Origin: Flagellimonas marinaquae
GTDB lineage: Bacteria; Bacteroidota; Bacteroidia; Flavobacteriales; Flavobacteriaceae
Direction: 5' to 3'
Assembly: GCF_023716465.1 (NCBI RefSeq)
Contig: NZ_CP092415.1
Span: 1,465,501 to 1,529,500, forward strand
DNA length: 64,000 bases
In this document: piece after piece, positions 33,804 through 40,605 of the stretch
How the letters are laid out: the number at the start of each line of letters is the position of its first letter
How positions within the stretch are numbered: the first letter of the stretch is position 1
The notes under the pieces: generated by a model
Database searches by the model: none
Told to the model about the DNA's origin: nothing
Seen by the model: the letters and a program-made list of their open reading frames with translations, nothing else
Position numbers and translations under genes: made by a program

Positions 33804-34106
33804 ATGAAGCAAGTATTATTAACAACGCTGCAACTTGAAGACATCAAGAATGTAGTTCAAGAAGTTTTTGAAAACAATTTTTCAAAGCTAAACCCACCCA
33901 AACAAGAAATCAAGAATGTTCTGCTTTCCAGAAAGGAAACTGCAAAATTCTTGTGTATTTCTCTTCCAACTTTAAATGATTGGACAAAAACAGGAATTGT
34001 TAAAGCCCATCGAATAGGGAATAGGGTATTGTACAAAGAACAAGAGGTTATTCAGGCATTGAATGAAATCAAAACCTCAAAATCAGGAAGGGGGTCGTCA
34101 TGTTAA
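33804..34106 (+). CDS. Excisionase-like helix-turn-helix protein
   Basis: A 100-residue DNA-binding protein. About residues 45-90 form a MerR/HTH_17-type winged helix: LLSRKETAKFLCISLPTLND followed by WTKTGIVKAHRIGNRVLY. This class is typical of excisionases and regulators in Bacteroidota elements. It lies downstream of the integrase and just before the replication genes, so control of excision and of Rep expression is likely. The end overlaps the next gene by 7 bases. Confidence 0.8.
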   Translation: MKQVLLTTLQLEDIKNVVQEVFENNFSKLNPPKQEIKNVLLSRKETAKFLCISLPTLNDWTKTGIVKAHRIGNRVLYKEQEVIQALNEIKTSKSGRGSSC

Positions 34107-34318
34107 AGAATAAAAATGACTACTCGGTGATTGTATTTTTTGAAGATGGAAGCAAACCCAAAAAATGGATGTATGTCCATAGCCTTTTTTGTTTCTCTAA
34201 ATTCTTAGATAAAGAACATTCCAATTGGGAGTACATGAACGTTTATATCCGTCGCTCTGGGGATTTCCTCAAGCGATATATCCGCGGTCAGTTCATCCCC
34301 AATAAGCCGAAACCGTGA
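34100..34318 (+). CDS. Small hypothetical protein of the element
   Basis: A 72-residue basic protein (YSVIVFFEDGSKPKKWMYVH and RSGDFLKRYIRG segments) without a recognisable domain. Its start overlaps the HTH gene by 7 bases, which argues for a real, coupled gene. A role in replication or mobilisation is possible but not shown. Confidence 0.55.
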   Translation: MLKNKNDYSVIVFFEDGSKPKKWMYVHSLFCFSKFLDKEHSNWEYMNVYIRRSGDFLKRYIRGQFIPNKPKP

Positions 34319-34333
34319 GTTTCCTTTTTTTTA

Positions 34334-34384
34334 ACCTTTAAAATTATTTCCGCACAGCTATTCACCTTTAATAATAACCTTTAA
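34334..34384. repeat. Iteron-like direct repeats upstream of rep
   Basis: Three copies of ACCTTTAA begin at 34334, 34364 and 34377, in the 112-bp A/T-rich gap just before the rep gene. Spacing is uneven (30 and 13 bp). They could bind Rep or the HTH protein, or mark the double-strand origin. Confidence 0.4.
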
Positions 34385-34430
34385 ATGGTATTTATAAATG
34401 TGCAACAATTCAGATTTTTAAAATTTTAGC

Positions 34431-35306
34431 ATGATTGTAAAAAACACATACGGAACAAGTATACAATATAGCCCAAAAGCATTCGGGTATGTCCCAACAC
34501 GGGAATTTGTGGGGTCTTCTCTTCTTCGCAAAAAGCAGCAACCAAAAGAGAAAAGGAAGAAAACTGATTCTAAAACTGATAAGGGTAATTCTGGATTGCC
34601 GAAACAACGAAGTCTTTCTCCACGTTCTAAACAGAAGATTAAAAGGAAAGTCGTTTGCTTTAGTAGATGCTATGACAAAATGAGTTTTGTTACCCTGACC
34701 TTTCTGAACAAAGTAGATGATGTACAAGCTGTAAAAATGCTCAAAAAGTTTTTGGACAATGCAAAAAAGAGGTTAGATGATTTCCAATATATCTGGGTAG
34801 CTGAACGTCAGGCAAAGAACGACGAGTTCAAAGGGAATGTTCATTTCCATATAATCACCAACAAATACTGGAAGATTGACAAATGGTGGGACTACTGGAT
34901 TGATTTACAATTAAAAAATGGAATCAAGCCAAGGGATAAGAACTTTAAGCCCTCAAGTGCTTTTGATGTTAAGCGGTTAAACTCAAAAAATATAAAAGCA
35001 ATTGGTACGTATGTAACCAAATATGTAACCAAGAACAAGGCAACGTTCCGTTGTCAAGTTTGGAACTGTTCTAAGGCCGTTTCTTTGATTAATACAGATT
35101 TCTATACCTCTCATGAGTTCTTGGAGAATTTTGAGCGTTTAAATGCCATTAGGGGTGTGTTCAAGGTCAAGGACAAATTAGGAGAAACCCTTATTACCGT
35201 AAAGAACATGGATTTGAATAGGCAGACCTTGCACCTTTATAGGAGACTTGACGAAAGGAATAAAGCAATAATTGAAAAATATATAACTAATAAAAATGCA
35301 AAATAA
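34431..35306 (+). CDS. HUH-type rolling-circle replication initiator (Rep)
   Basis: A 291-residue protein with the three Rep motifs in order: FVTLTF at about 86 (motif I), VHFHI at about 136 (the HUH metal site) and IGTYVTKYVTK at about 190 (motif III, with the nicking tyrosine and lysines). The order and the YxxKY form resemble Rep proteins of ssDNA phages and small RCR plasmids. It would nick a specific origin on the excised circle and so copy or mobilise the element. A basic N-terminal stretch (about 30-75) may aid DNA binding. It is preceded by iteron-like repeats. Confidence 0.82.
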   Translation: MIVKNTYGTSIQYSPKAFGYVPTREFVGSSLLRKKQQPKEKRKKTDSKTDKGNSGLPKQRSLSPRSKQKIKRKVVCFSRCYDKMSFVTLTFLNKVDDVQAVKMLKKFLDNAKKRLDDFQYIWVAERQAKNDEFKGNVHFHIITNKYWKIDKWWDYWIDLQLKNGIKPRDKNFKPSSAFDVKRLNSKNIKAIGTYVTKYVTKNKATFRCQVWNCSKAVSLINTDFYTSHEFLENFERLNAIRGVFKVKDKLGETLITVKNMDLNRQTLHLYRRLDERNKAIIEKYITNKNAK

Positions 35307-35616
35307 CTTAATTGAAATTCAACCAAGAACGGGGGTTTTTTACACTTTGGATAAACAATCTATATTTTTGAACAGCAATATGTTAAAGAAACATACTGTT
35401 GATGTATCAGGGGTTCCAGGTTCAAATTTTAGTGTGGTAACATATGATTTGAATGATGAGATAGTACAGACTATTCTTAAAAATGGGATTGTTCCAGCTT
35501 GTCAAATCAAATATGGTTCATACAGTAAGATTGAATCCATTCAATCTAAATTTTTACAAGAAAAATTTGGTGCTTATCTAGCTAACATAGTATTGATGTG
35601 CTTGGAACAAAACTAG
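35296..35616 (+). CDS. Hypothetical protein coupled to Rep
   Basis: A 106-residue protein whose ATG overlaps the rep gene by 11 bases. The predicted strands (TGVFYTLDKQSIFLNSNML, FSVVTYDLND and ACQIKYGSY) suggest a small beta-rich fold, perhaps a single-strand DNA-binding accessory like those of RCR phages, but no family is recognised. It is followed by a strong intrinsic terminator. Confidence 0.5.
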   Translation: MQNNLIEIQPRTGVFYTLDKQSIFLNSNMLKKHTVDVSGVPGSNFSVVTYDLNDEIVQTILKNGIVPACQIKYGSYSKIESIQSKFLQEKFGAYLANIVLMCLEQN

Positions 35617-35648
35617 GTTAAATTAGTATTCTAACTAACAATTATAAT

Positions 35649-35690
35649 AGCCCAGGTTTAAGTTTATCAACTTTATGACCTGGGCTTTTT
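35649..35690 (+). terminator. Intrinsic terminator between the convergent element operons
   Basis: AGCCCAGGT (35649-35657) pairs perfectly with ACCTGGGCT (35678-35686), followed by TTTT. The loop holds a second small stem, AAGTT/AACTT. It ends the int-rep operon. The stop codon of the convergent HNH gene lies inside the loop, so the two transcripts share the structure. Confidence 0.75.
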
Positions 35691-36407
35691 ATTGATTATT
35701 GCCTTTAATGCTTCTATGCTTAAAGTATTTATTTCTCTATGAAGCATCCTATGACAATTTGAACAAACTAACGCCAAATCTGATAGTTTAGTTTTTGAAT
35801 TGGGTTCTAGTTCTGAAATAGGAGTGCGATGATGGCATTCGATAAATCCTTTTCCCAACTTCCCATAAGTTTGAAAAAAATCAAAAGAACACACCTCACA
35901 ATCCAATTTTCCATTTTCCTTAAAATATTTGTCCTTTTTGACCTTTGTAATCTTAGGGTTGCGCTCTCTATATTTATGTAATTTATAAATTACCTCTCCT
36001 TCTCTAATTGAATCGAAATCTTCTTCTAGGTCTTCTATTGACAACAACTTATTTTTTAAACTTTTATCGCCTAAGGTCGTTTTAATTCTATTAGCAACAA
36101 TTTTAAGTTCAGCCCTTTTTTTATAAAATTCTTCAAATACTTTTTTATCCAGTTGACTAAAAGAAGTCATTCCCTTTCTACCACTATCTGGGTCAATTGC
36201 CAAAAAGTTACTTAGTTTTAAGCTTACTCCATTTGGGTTCCTAAACGTTTTAGCATCAGGCCTAACTTCATGTAACGGCAAAGAATTAAGTAGTTCTGAA
36301 AGCTCGATAACCTTTGGGTTGCTATTATGTATTTGTCCCGGTTCTAGTTCAAAGTACAAGTTAAGTGTCAGTATGATTTCATCTCTATGCCATTTCGGAT
36401 TTCTCAT
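35673..36407 (-). CDS. HNH endonuclease, McrA-like, third gene of the Septu-like operon
   Basis: A 244-residue protein. The ATG at 36405-36407 (MRNPKWHRDE) is preferred over a TTG at 36416. The C-terminal zinc/HNH domain shows CEVC (about 168), ECHHRTPIS (about 189) and LVCSNCHRMLHR (about 212). The N-terminal domain, with TFRNPNGVSLKLSNFLAIDP, is the one I know from McrA-type modification-dependent HNH enzymes. It likely cuts foreign, perhaps modified, DNA. It lies 23 bp after ptuB on the same strand, so it is co-transcribed with the Septu pair. Whether it is part of that system or an independent module is open. Confidence 0.82.
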   Translation of the reverse strand: MRNPKWHRDEIILTLNLYFELEPGQIHNSNPKVIELSELLNSLPLHEVRPDAKTFRNPNGVSLKLSNFLAIDPDSGRKGMTSFSQLDKKVFEEFYKKRAELKIVANRIKTTLGDKSLKNKLLSIEDLEEDFDSIREGEVIYKLHKYRERNPKITKVKKDKYFKENGKLDCEVCSFDFFQTYGKLGKGFIECHHRTPISELEPNSKTKLSDLALVCSNCHRMLHREINTLSIEALKAIINKKPRS

Positions 36408-36430
36408 TAGCTGCAATTAAAAAATATCTG

Positions 36431-37162
36431 TTAATCTAAAAATTCTCCTGGTATTGATAACCTAACCGCGGGCATTGATCTAACCAACATTGTAAACGAG
36501 CTTCTTCTTGATAACAAATCCCTCAATTCTCTTCCTTTCTGTCCTTTTTCTTGAGACCCTTCTTCTGCTTGTTGCCATTCAATAATTTTATTTAAAATTG
36601 TGACATATTTTTTATGAATTGAATGGCGTAAATTATCTGTTCCCTTAATTGTTCTTTCATCATGGCCATTATGGATGCGGTTCAGTAAATTACACGTATT
36701 TGTCGTTTTTACACAGTTTTTGTCCCGAGCTTCAAAACCAGGGTCAAACCCATATATACTTAATGTATAAATTATTTGACTTTCAACATCATCATTAGGG
36801 TTGCTTGGGTCTAAATAACCTCCTTCCGGTGTCATTCTTGGCTTTAGCATATTAGAATAATGGTCTGCTGGAAATAGGTTCTCCCAACTATATCTTAAGT
36901 CTGGCCTTTCAGTTTTGGATATAAAATGTTCGACATCCATAATGGAAGCATTTTTAAACTTCAACTCTGTTAAATAACATTTAGCATGGAAATCAACACT
37001 AAAAGCTTCTAACAGGTCTGAGTTCCTATAATTTGCCGGGGGACTTGGCTTAGGGCCTCCTTGGGGATTGCTTAGGTAATCTGAAATATCTTCAATGTAT
37101 TGTTGTATTTCTTCAGTTTCCAAAGAAGTTGGCGCCTCTTCTCTTCTGCTTACATTAATCAT
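36431..37162 (-). CDS. ptuB: PtuB-like HNH nuclease of a Septu-type defence system
   Basis: A 243-residue protein. The HNH core is clear: C62xxxE66 (CYLTE), DVEHF at 76-80 with the catalytic H79, then YSWENLFPADHYSN with N95 and N104. DVEHF followed by a WxNL segment is the signature of PtuB and of retron-associated HNH effectors. The start overlaps ptuA by 8 bases, so the nuclease and ATPase are made together, as in Septu operons where the two form one complex that cleaves DNA on phage attack. The N-terminal 50 residues are low-complexity and polar. The family assignment rests on motif and context. Confidence 0.75.
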   Translation of the reverse strand: MINVSRREEAPTSLETEEIQQYIEDISDYLSNPQGGPKPSPPANYRNSDLLEAFSVDFHAKCYLTELKFKNASIMDVEHFISKTERPDLRYSWENLFPADHYSNMLKPRMTPEGGYLDPSNPNDDVESQIIYTLSIYGFDPGFEARDKNCVKTTNTCNLLNRIHNGHDERTIKGTDNLRHSIHKKYVTILNKIIEWQQAEEGSQEKGQKGRELRDLLSRRSSFTMLVRSMPAVRLSIPGEFLD

Positions 37163-38372
37163 TCTTTTCCTTATTTCTAGCGGTTATTATTTGAGATTCA
37201 ATTTCTAACCTAAGAGCGGGTGTCAAATACTTGTTGTTATTTTCAAGTATTTCATTAAGTGCATCATAATCTTTATTTTTTACAGCATCGTTAACCTTTT
37301 CAATTATTTCGTCTGCAATAGGGGAATATTCGTTGTCAAGTCCAAAATGGCTAATCATAAGCTCTGAAAAACTGCTCCCAAGTATCCAATCGGACACTTC
37401 TTCCTTAGTGGTTAAATCATAAACTATTGCGTTTTCTGCGCTCGATATGATTGCAGGAGAATGTGTTGCTATTATTAATTGGATGTTTGGGAATAAACTT
37501 GAGATTATTGGTAATATATTATACTGTAATGACAAATGAAGGTGGGTCTCTGGTTCATCAATTAAAACAATCCCTTTTGGATTTAGTGAGTAATCCCCTT
37601 CTATTTTTCTAATCAGATCAATCCGAATCATAAGGTCCATTATGATGTTGAAAAATGCTGAAAAACCATCTGAAAGCTGGTTAAATGTAATTCTCCTAGA
37701 GTCTTTTAAGATTATGTAAAACTCAAACTCTTCTTGCACAAATTCTAACCGAAGACTAGAATCTTCAAAAATATATCCTAATGCGCTTGTTAACTTTTCG
37801 AAAAACTTTTGGCTCTGTTTAATTTTTTCCGTTTCAGAGCCCATATAATTGAATGCCTCGTAAACTTTTTTATTGACCAAATACTGTTTTAGTCTTTTAG
37901 TGAAATTTTCATTTGGTGTTCCGTTTTTCAATTGTGAAATGAAATTATCTTCCCTTGTTACGGTCTCTACGTTTAACAGTTCCACTTTTCTATTTGCCTT
38001 GTAAAAATAGATGACGGTCTTTTCAATATCATCTTTTGGGGGGGGTGGAAATGATGTAAAAGGACTTAAAAAGTTAATTTCAACATCCTGAATTTTCTCT
38101 AATCTTTCATTTAAAGACTTAATATTTCTGTGATTAGGGTTTGCATGTATGGTCCTTTTCAACTTATTAATGGCATCTTGCTGTAAAGTGCCTTTTTGTA
38201 TAATTTCACTTAGAACATGATGAATCCTGCTAAGAATTGTTGTTTTACCAGACCCATTTTTGCCAGTTAATATTATATGCTTAAACGTATCAAGACTCTT
38301 ATTTGGGATTTTAAAATCTTTATGGGTATAGCAGTTATTTACCTTTAATTGCGAGATATAATTGAACTTCAT
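37155..38372 (-). CDS. ptuA: PtuA-like AAA/ABC ATPase of a Septu-type defence system
   Basis: A 405-residue ATPase of the SMC/OLD-like group with Walker A GKNGSGKT (37-44), a helical insert from about 50 to 240 with coiled-coil character, Walker B IVLIDEPETHLHLS (about 268-281) and switch IATHSPAII (about 303). There is no Toprim domain, so it is not an OLD nuclease; paired with an HNH partner it fits Septu PtuA. Such ATPases keep the nuclease in check until infection. It is on the short side for the family. The gene starts 114 bp after the LRR-TIR gene. Confidence 0.78.
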   Translation of the reverse strand: MKFNYISQLKVNNCYTHKDFKIPNKSLDTFKHIILTGKNGSGKTTILSRIHHVLSEIIQKGTLQQDAINKLKRTIHANPNHRNIKSLNERLEKIQDVEINFLSPFTSFPPPPKDDIEKTVIYFYKANRKVELLNVETVTREDNFISQLKNGTPNENFTKRLKQYLVNKKVYEAFNYMGSETEKIKQSQKFFEKLTSALGYIFEDSSLRLEFVQEEFEFYIILKDSRRITFNQLSDGFSAFFNIIMDLMIRIDLIRKIEGDYSLNPKGIVLIDEPETHLHLSLQYNILPIISSLFPNIQLIIATHSPAIISSAENAIVYDLTTKEEVSDWILGSSFSELMISHFGLDNEYSPIADEIIEKVNDAVKNKDYDALNEILENNNKYLTPALRLEIESQIITARNKEKND

Positions 38373-38486
38373 AACTGTATTTAATGGTTATATTTTTTAA
38401 AATCTATTTTTATTATAATCCTCCCTCCCTAATTTTTATCTAATGAGATTATCTGAATGATTTGAATCAATCAAACGCAGATTATA

Positions 38487-39644
38487 TTATTCTTTTAAAA
38501 TTTTATCTACTGTTAGAGCCAAATCCACCAAAATTTTATTCTGCTCATGTGTTGCCAAACAACTCAAAGGTTTATTAGGATCATTTAATGCTTGAAAAAT
38601 AGAAACAGAATCAACTTTTGTGAAAAGAGAATATTCTACAATAACAGGCAAAATCTTTGTCCCGTATTCTTTTGCATTCTGCAGTATTTTAGGAACCTCT
38701 TCATCCTTGATAAAATCCGAAGCTAAAAAATCAGTAGAAATAAGTAATATAGCTATCCCTGACTTTTCCAAAGCGGACTTAATTTCTTCTTTCCAATTTT
38801 GCCCTGCATTAATTTTCGTGTCATCCCATACCGTAAAACCAATATCATTATGGTTTTCCAAAGCCTTCAAATGTTTCTGAACCTTTTCCAACCATGTTTT
38901 ATCCGCATGTGCGTAGCTTATAAAAATATTTTGACTATTGACCTTTTTGGTGGGCTTCTTCAATAATTTTGATGGCCTCCCAGATGAAGCTTTACTCATA
39001 TGTAGGTTTTCTTCAATCATTTTTTGTAAATAAGGCAAGCTATTTCCTCTTATAGTTGATAGCGTTATATAATTTCTAGATACTTCACTACTACTAATTT
39101 TAGGACCATAAGAATATACTTGTTTCAGGTTCCTTCCTAGTTTAATTTTTTCCAAATCAAACTCTGTAACATTTAATCTGTTAATCCAAAGGCTTTTCAA
39201 GCTATCAAGATTAAAAACATCATATGGAATGGTTTCAAAGCTATTGCCCGAAATATTTATTTCTTCTAACTTTTTGTTCTCTTGAAGCTCAATAGGTAGG
39301 GTTTTAAGGTCATTATTCGACAACATTAAGTGAGTCAGTTTCTGTAATAACTTAATCTGCCTTGGTATGGATTTTATCCTATTATTATTGAGATTGAGTC
39401 GTTTAAGCCTTTCTAGCGAGCAAAGCTTTGAATAAAACTGAGTAATTTCATTATTTGCTAAGTCCAAGGTTTCTAATCTATATAGCTTAATAACTTCTTT
39501 GGGAATTATGCTAATCCTATTGTTACTTAGATTTAGTGATTTTAGGTTCTTTAATCCTAGGATTTCTTCAGGAAATTTTGTCAAACCTTGATTAGACAAA
39601 TCTAGTTTTGATATAAATGGAGATGGTATAACAACCTTACTCAT
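38487..39644 (-). CDS. Leucine-rich-repeat TIR-domain protein, candidate defence sensor-effector
   Basis: A 385-residue protein. Residues about 10-205 hold seven or eight LRR units of about 23 residues (LKSLNLSNNRISIIPKEV, LKRLNLNNNRIKSIPRQI and so on). A basic Ser/Lys linker follows, then a TIR domain from about 240 to 385 starting IFISYAHADKTWLEKV. The segment LLISTDFLASDFIKDEEV places an acidic residue near 312 where TIR NADases keep the catalytic glutamate. The likely role is NAD+ cleavage or second-messenger production when the LRR part detects something. LRR-TIR order recalls eukaryotic immune receptors. It is the first gene of the defence cargo, 5' of ptuA. Confidence 0.85.
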   Translation of the reverse strand: MSKVVIPSPFISKLDLSNQGLTKFPEEILGLKNLKSLNLSNNRISIIPKEVIKLYRLETLDLANNEITQFYSKLCSLERLKRLNLNNNRIKSIPRQIKLLQKLTHLMLSNNDLKTLPIELQENKKLEEINISGNSFETIPYDVFNLDSLKSLWINRLNVTEFDLEKIKLGRNLKQVYSYGPKISSSEVSRNYITLSTIRGNSLPYLQKMIEENLHMSKASSGRPSKLLKKPTKKVNSQNIFISYAHADKTWLEKVQKHLKALENHNDIGFTVWDDTKINAGQNWKEEIKSALEKSGIAILLISTDFLASDFIKDEEVPKILQNAKEYGTKILPVIVEYSLFTKVDSVSIFQALNDPNKPLSCLATHEQNKILVDLALTVDKILKE

Positions 39645-39699
39645 GGCAAATCATATTATCTTTTAAAAATACATTTTAATATGTATATTGGTTTTGTCC

Positions 39700-39862
39700 A
39701 ATTGGAGGAATTGGGATAAATAAATTAACATATGGGGATAAACATGTCCAAGATACTGGACCGGGAGACCCGTTTTGTCAACATATGTCGCTTCGGCAAC
39801 CTCACAAAAAGTAACTTAAGTTATCGCCCGAGCCGGTCAAAAATGACCACTCGGGTTTTTTT
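39700..39862 (+). ncRNA. Candidate structured RNA at the right end of the element
   Basis: The 319-bp stretch 39645-39963 has no believable protein gene, yet its plus strand is packed with hairpins: CCAATT/AATTGG (39700-39717), CGGG-AGA-CCCG (about 39762-39773), GTCGC-TTCG-GCAAC (about 39788-39801, one mismatch) and TAACTTAAGTTA (39812-39823). All precede a strong terminator at 39827. A terminator with no gene before it points to a small RNA of about 150-200 nt divergent from the LRR-TIR gene. It could alternatively be a DNA-level origin for Rep or a regulatory leader. No promoter could be pinned down. Confidence 0.4.
39827..39862 (+). terminator. Strong intrinsic terminator without a preceding gene
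   Basis: CCCGAG (39827-39832), CC bulge, GGTCA (39835-39839), loop AAAA, TGACC (39844-39848), A bulge and CTCGGG (39850-39855), then seven T. The opposite strand has no T run, so it acts on plus-strand transcripts only. Confidence 0.75.
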
Positions 39863-39910
39863 GGTTCCTATCCAAAAAAGAATGATTCGCCCCCTTATTC
39901 ATCCCCTTAA

Positions 39911-39946
39911 AAGAAAAAAGCCTCGTAAATCATTGATTTACAAGGC
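39911..39946 (-). terminator. Element-supplied terminator for the tRNA gene
   Basis: GCCT-C-GTAAATC (39920-39931) pairs with GATTTAC-A-AGGC (39935-39946), the C/A pair being the only mismatch. On the minus strand it is followed by TTTTTTCTTTT. It lies 18 bp behind the tRNA 3' end and replaces the original terminator, which was carried off to 31575-31609. Confidence 0.6.
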
Positions 39947-39962
39947 CTTTACATTAATAAAA

Positions 39963-39975
39963 GTGGTCCCACCTG
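39963..39975. repeat. Right attachment site (attR core) in the tRNA 3' end
   Basis: Second copy of GTGGTCCCACCTG. It covers the 3' acceptor strand and discriminator of the tRNA, so insertion keeps the tRNA intact. Confidence 0.8.
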
Positions 39976-40037
39976 GGCTCGAACCAGGGACCCCCTGATT
40001 ATGAGTCAGGTGCTCTAACCAGCTGAGCTATAGGACC
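39964..40037 (-). tRNA. tRNA with CAU anticodon (Met elongator or Ile2)
   Basis: The minus strand folds into a 74-nt cloverleaf. The acceptor stem is GGTCCTA/TGGGACC with one G-T pair. The D arm is GCTCAGCTGGTTAGAGC, the anticodon arm CTGACTCATAATCAG (loop CTCATAA, anticodon CAT), and the T arm CCTGGTTCGAGCCCAGG. The discriminator is A and CCA is not encoded. It is not an initiator, because the first pair is G-C and the anticodon stem lacks three G-C pairs. Choice between elongator Met and lysidine-modified Ile2 cannot be made safely. It is the integration site of the element. Confidence 0.93.
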
Positions 40038-40096
40038 CGCATTTTGCGGATGCAATATTAGTGTTTATTTTTCTTCAGCGCAAGGATTTAACCGTT

Positions 40097-40504
40097 CTAC
40101 CCCTCTTTTATTTCTTGACATAGCTCCACCAGCACCCCATTGGTGCCCTTTGGATGCAAAAACACCACCAGTTTGTTGTCCGCACCTTTTTTAGGGGTTT
40201 CGTTCAAAACAGTAAAACCTTCATTTTTTAAACGATCAATTTCGGATGCAATATCCTCCACTGCAAAAGCAATATGGTGGATGCCCTCTCCCTTCTTCTC
40301 CAGATACTTGGCAATAGGGCTGTCGGGCTTGGTAGCTTCCAACAATTCTATCTTATTGGGCCCGGATTTAAAAAAAGAGGTTTTTACCCCTTCCGAGGCC
40401 ACCTCTTCAATTTTGTAGTGCGGTACACCCAACAGCTTTTCGAAAAGCTTGTTCGATGTCTCCAAATCTTTCACCGCAATTCCAATATGTTCAATTTTTT
40501 CCAT
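40097..40504 (-). CDS. mce: Methylmalonyl-CoA epimerase
   Basis: A 135-residue VOC/glyoxalase-fold enzyme that interconverts the epimers of methylmalonyl-CoA in propionate and branched-chain amino-acid breakdown. Two beta-alpha-beta modules are seen: HIGIAVKDLETSNKLFEKLL and HIAFAVEDI. The metal ligands are H7 in EHIGIA, H in IHHIAFA and the glutamate in LVELCQE. The ATG at 40502-40504 (MEKIEHIGIA) is preferred; an upstream ATG at 40567 would add 21 residues that the family lacks. It is divergent from rbfA. Confidence 0.9.
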   Translation of the reverse strand: MEKIEHIGIAVKDLETSNKLFEKLLGVPHYKIEEVASEGVKTSFFKSGPNKIELLEATKPDSPIAKYLEKKGEGIHHIAFAVEDIASEIDRLKNEGFTVLNETPKKGADNKLVVFLHPKGTNGVLVELCQEIKEG

Positions 40505-40593
40505 AGGAAATGTAATTTGCCTTAATTTTCTGCCTTTTTTCAAAATTAAGCACTGTAATCGGTTCATAAAGTGAGGTTAGTCATTAATTCGCT

Positions 40594-40601
40594 TATTTTT
40601 G
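40594..40601 (+). promoter_or_regulatory. Candidate -7 box of rbfA
   Basis: TATTTTTG fits TAnnTTTG and ends 4 bases before the ATG at 40606. With the usual start distance the mRNA would begin at or near the start codon. The -33 element is not clear. Confidence 0.4.
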
Positions 40602-40605
40602 TACC

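Larger units (their letters stand above)
31612..39975 (+). mobile_element. Integrative element in a CAU tRNA gene, with defence cargo
   Basis: About 8.35 kb is bounded by the direct repeat GTGGTCCCACCTG, one copy at 31612-31624 and one inside the tRNA 3' end at 39963-39975. The integrase gene lies just inside the left end. The interior is visibly richer in A+T than the flanks. Contents: integrase, unknown protein, excisionase-like HTH protein, small protein, HUH Rep, small protein, then in the opposite direction LRR-TIR, PtuA, PtuB and HNH nuclease. No conjugation, capsid or terminase genes are present, so it resembles a small integrative mobilisable element or satellite that relies on helpers for transfer. 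Confidence 0.85.

Noticed and set aside
31796..35616. Integrated ssDNA phage rather than an integrative element
   Set aside because: The Rep is phage-like, but no capsid, pilot, packaging or filamentous assembly gene is seen.
37155..39962. Retron, because PtuAB and a structured RNA candidate occur together
   Set aside because: No reverse transcriptase gene exists anywhere in the element, so a retron is excluded; the RNA candidate is kept separately.
39732..39998. 88-codon plus-strand ORF ending in VPPGLEPGTP
   Set aside because: Its end is the antisense of the tRNA gene, a well-known false translation, and its middle crosses two hairpin terminators.
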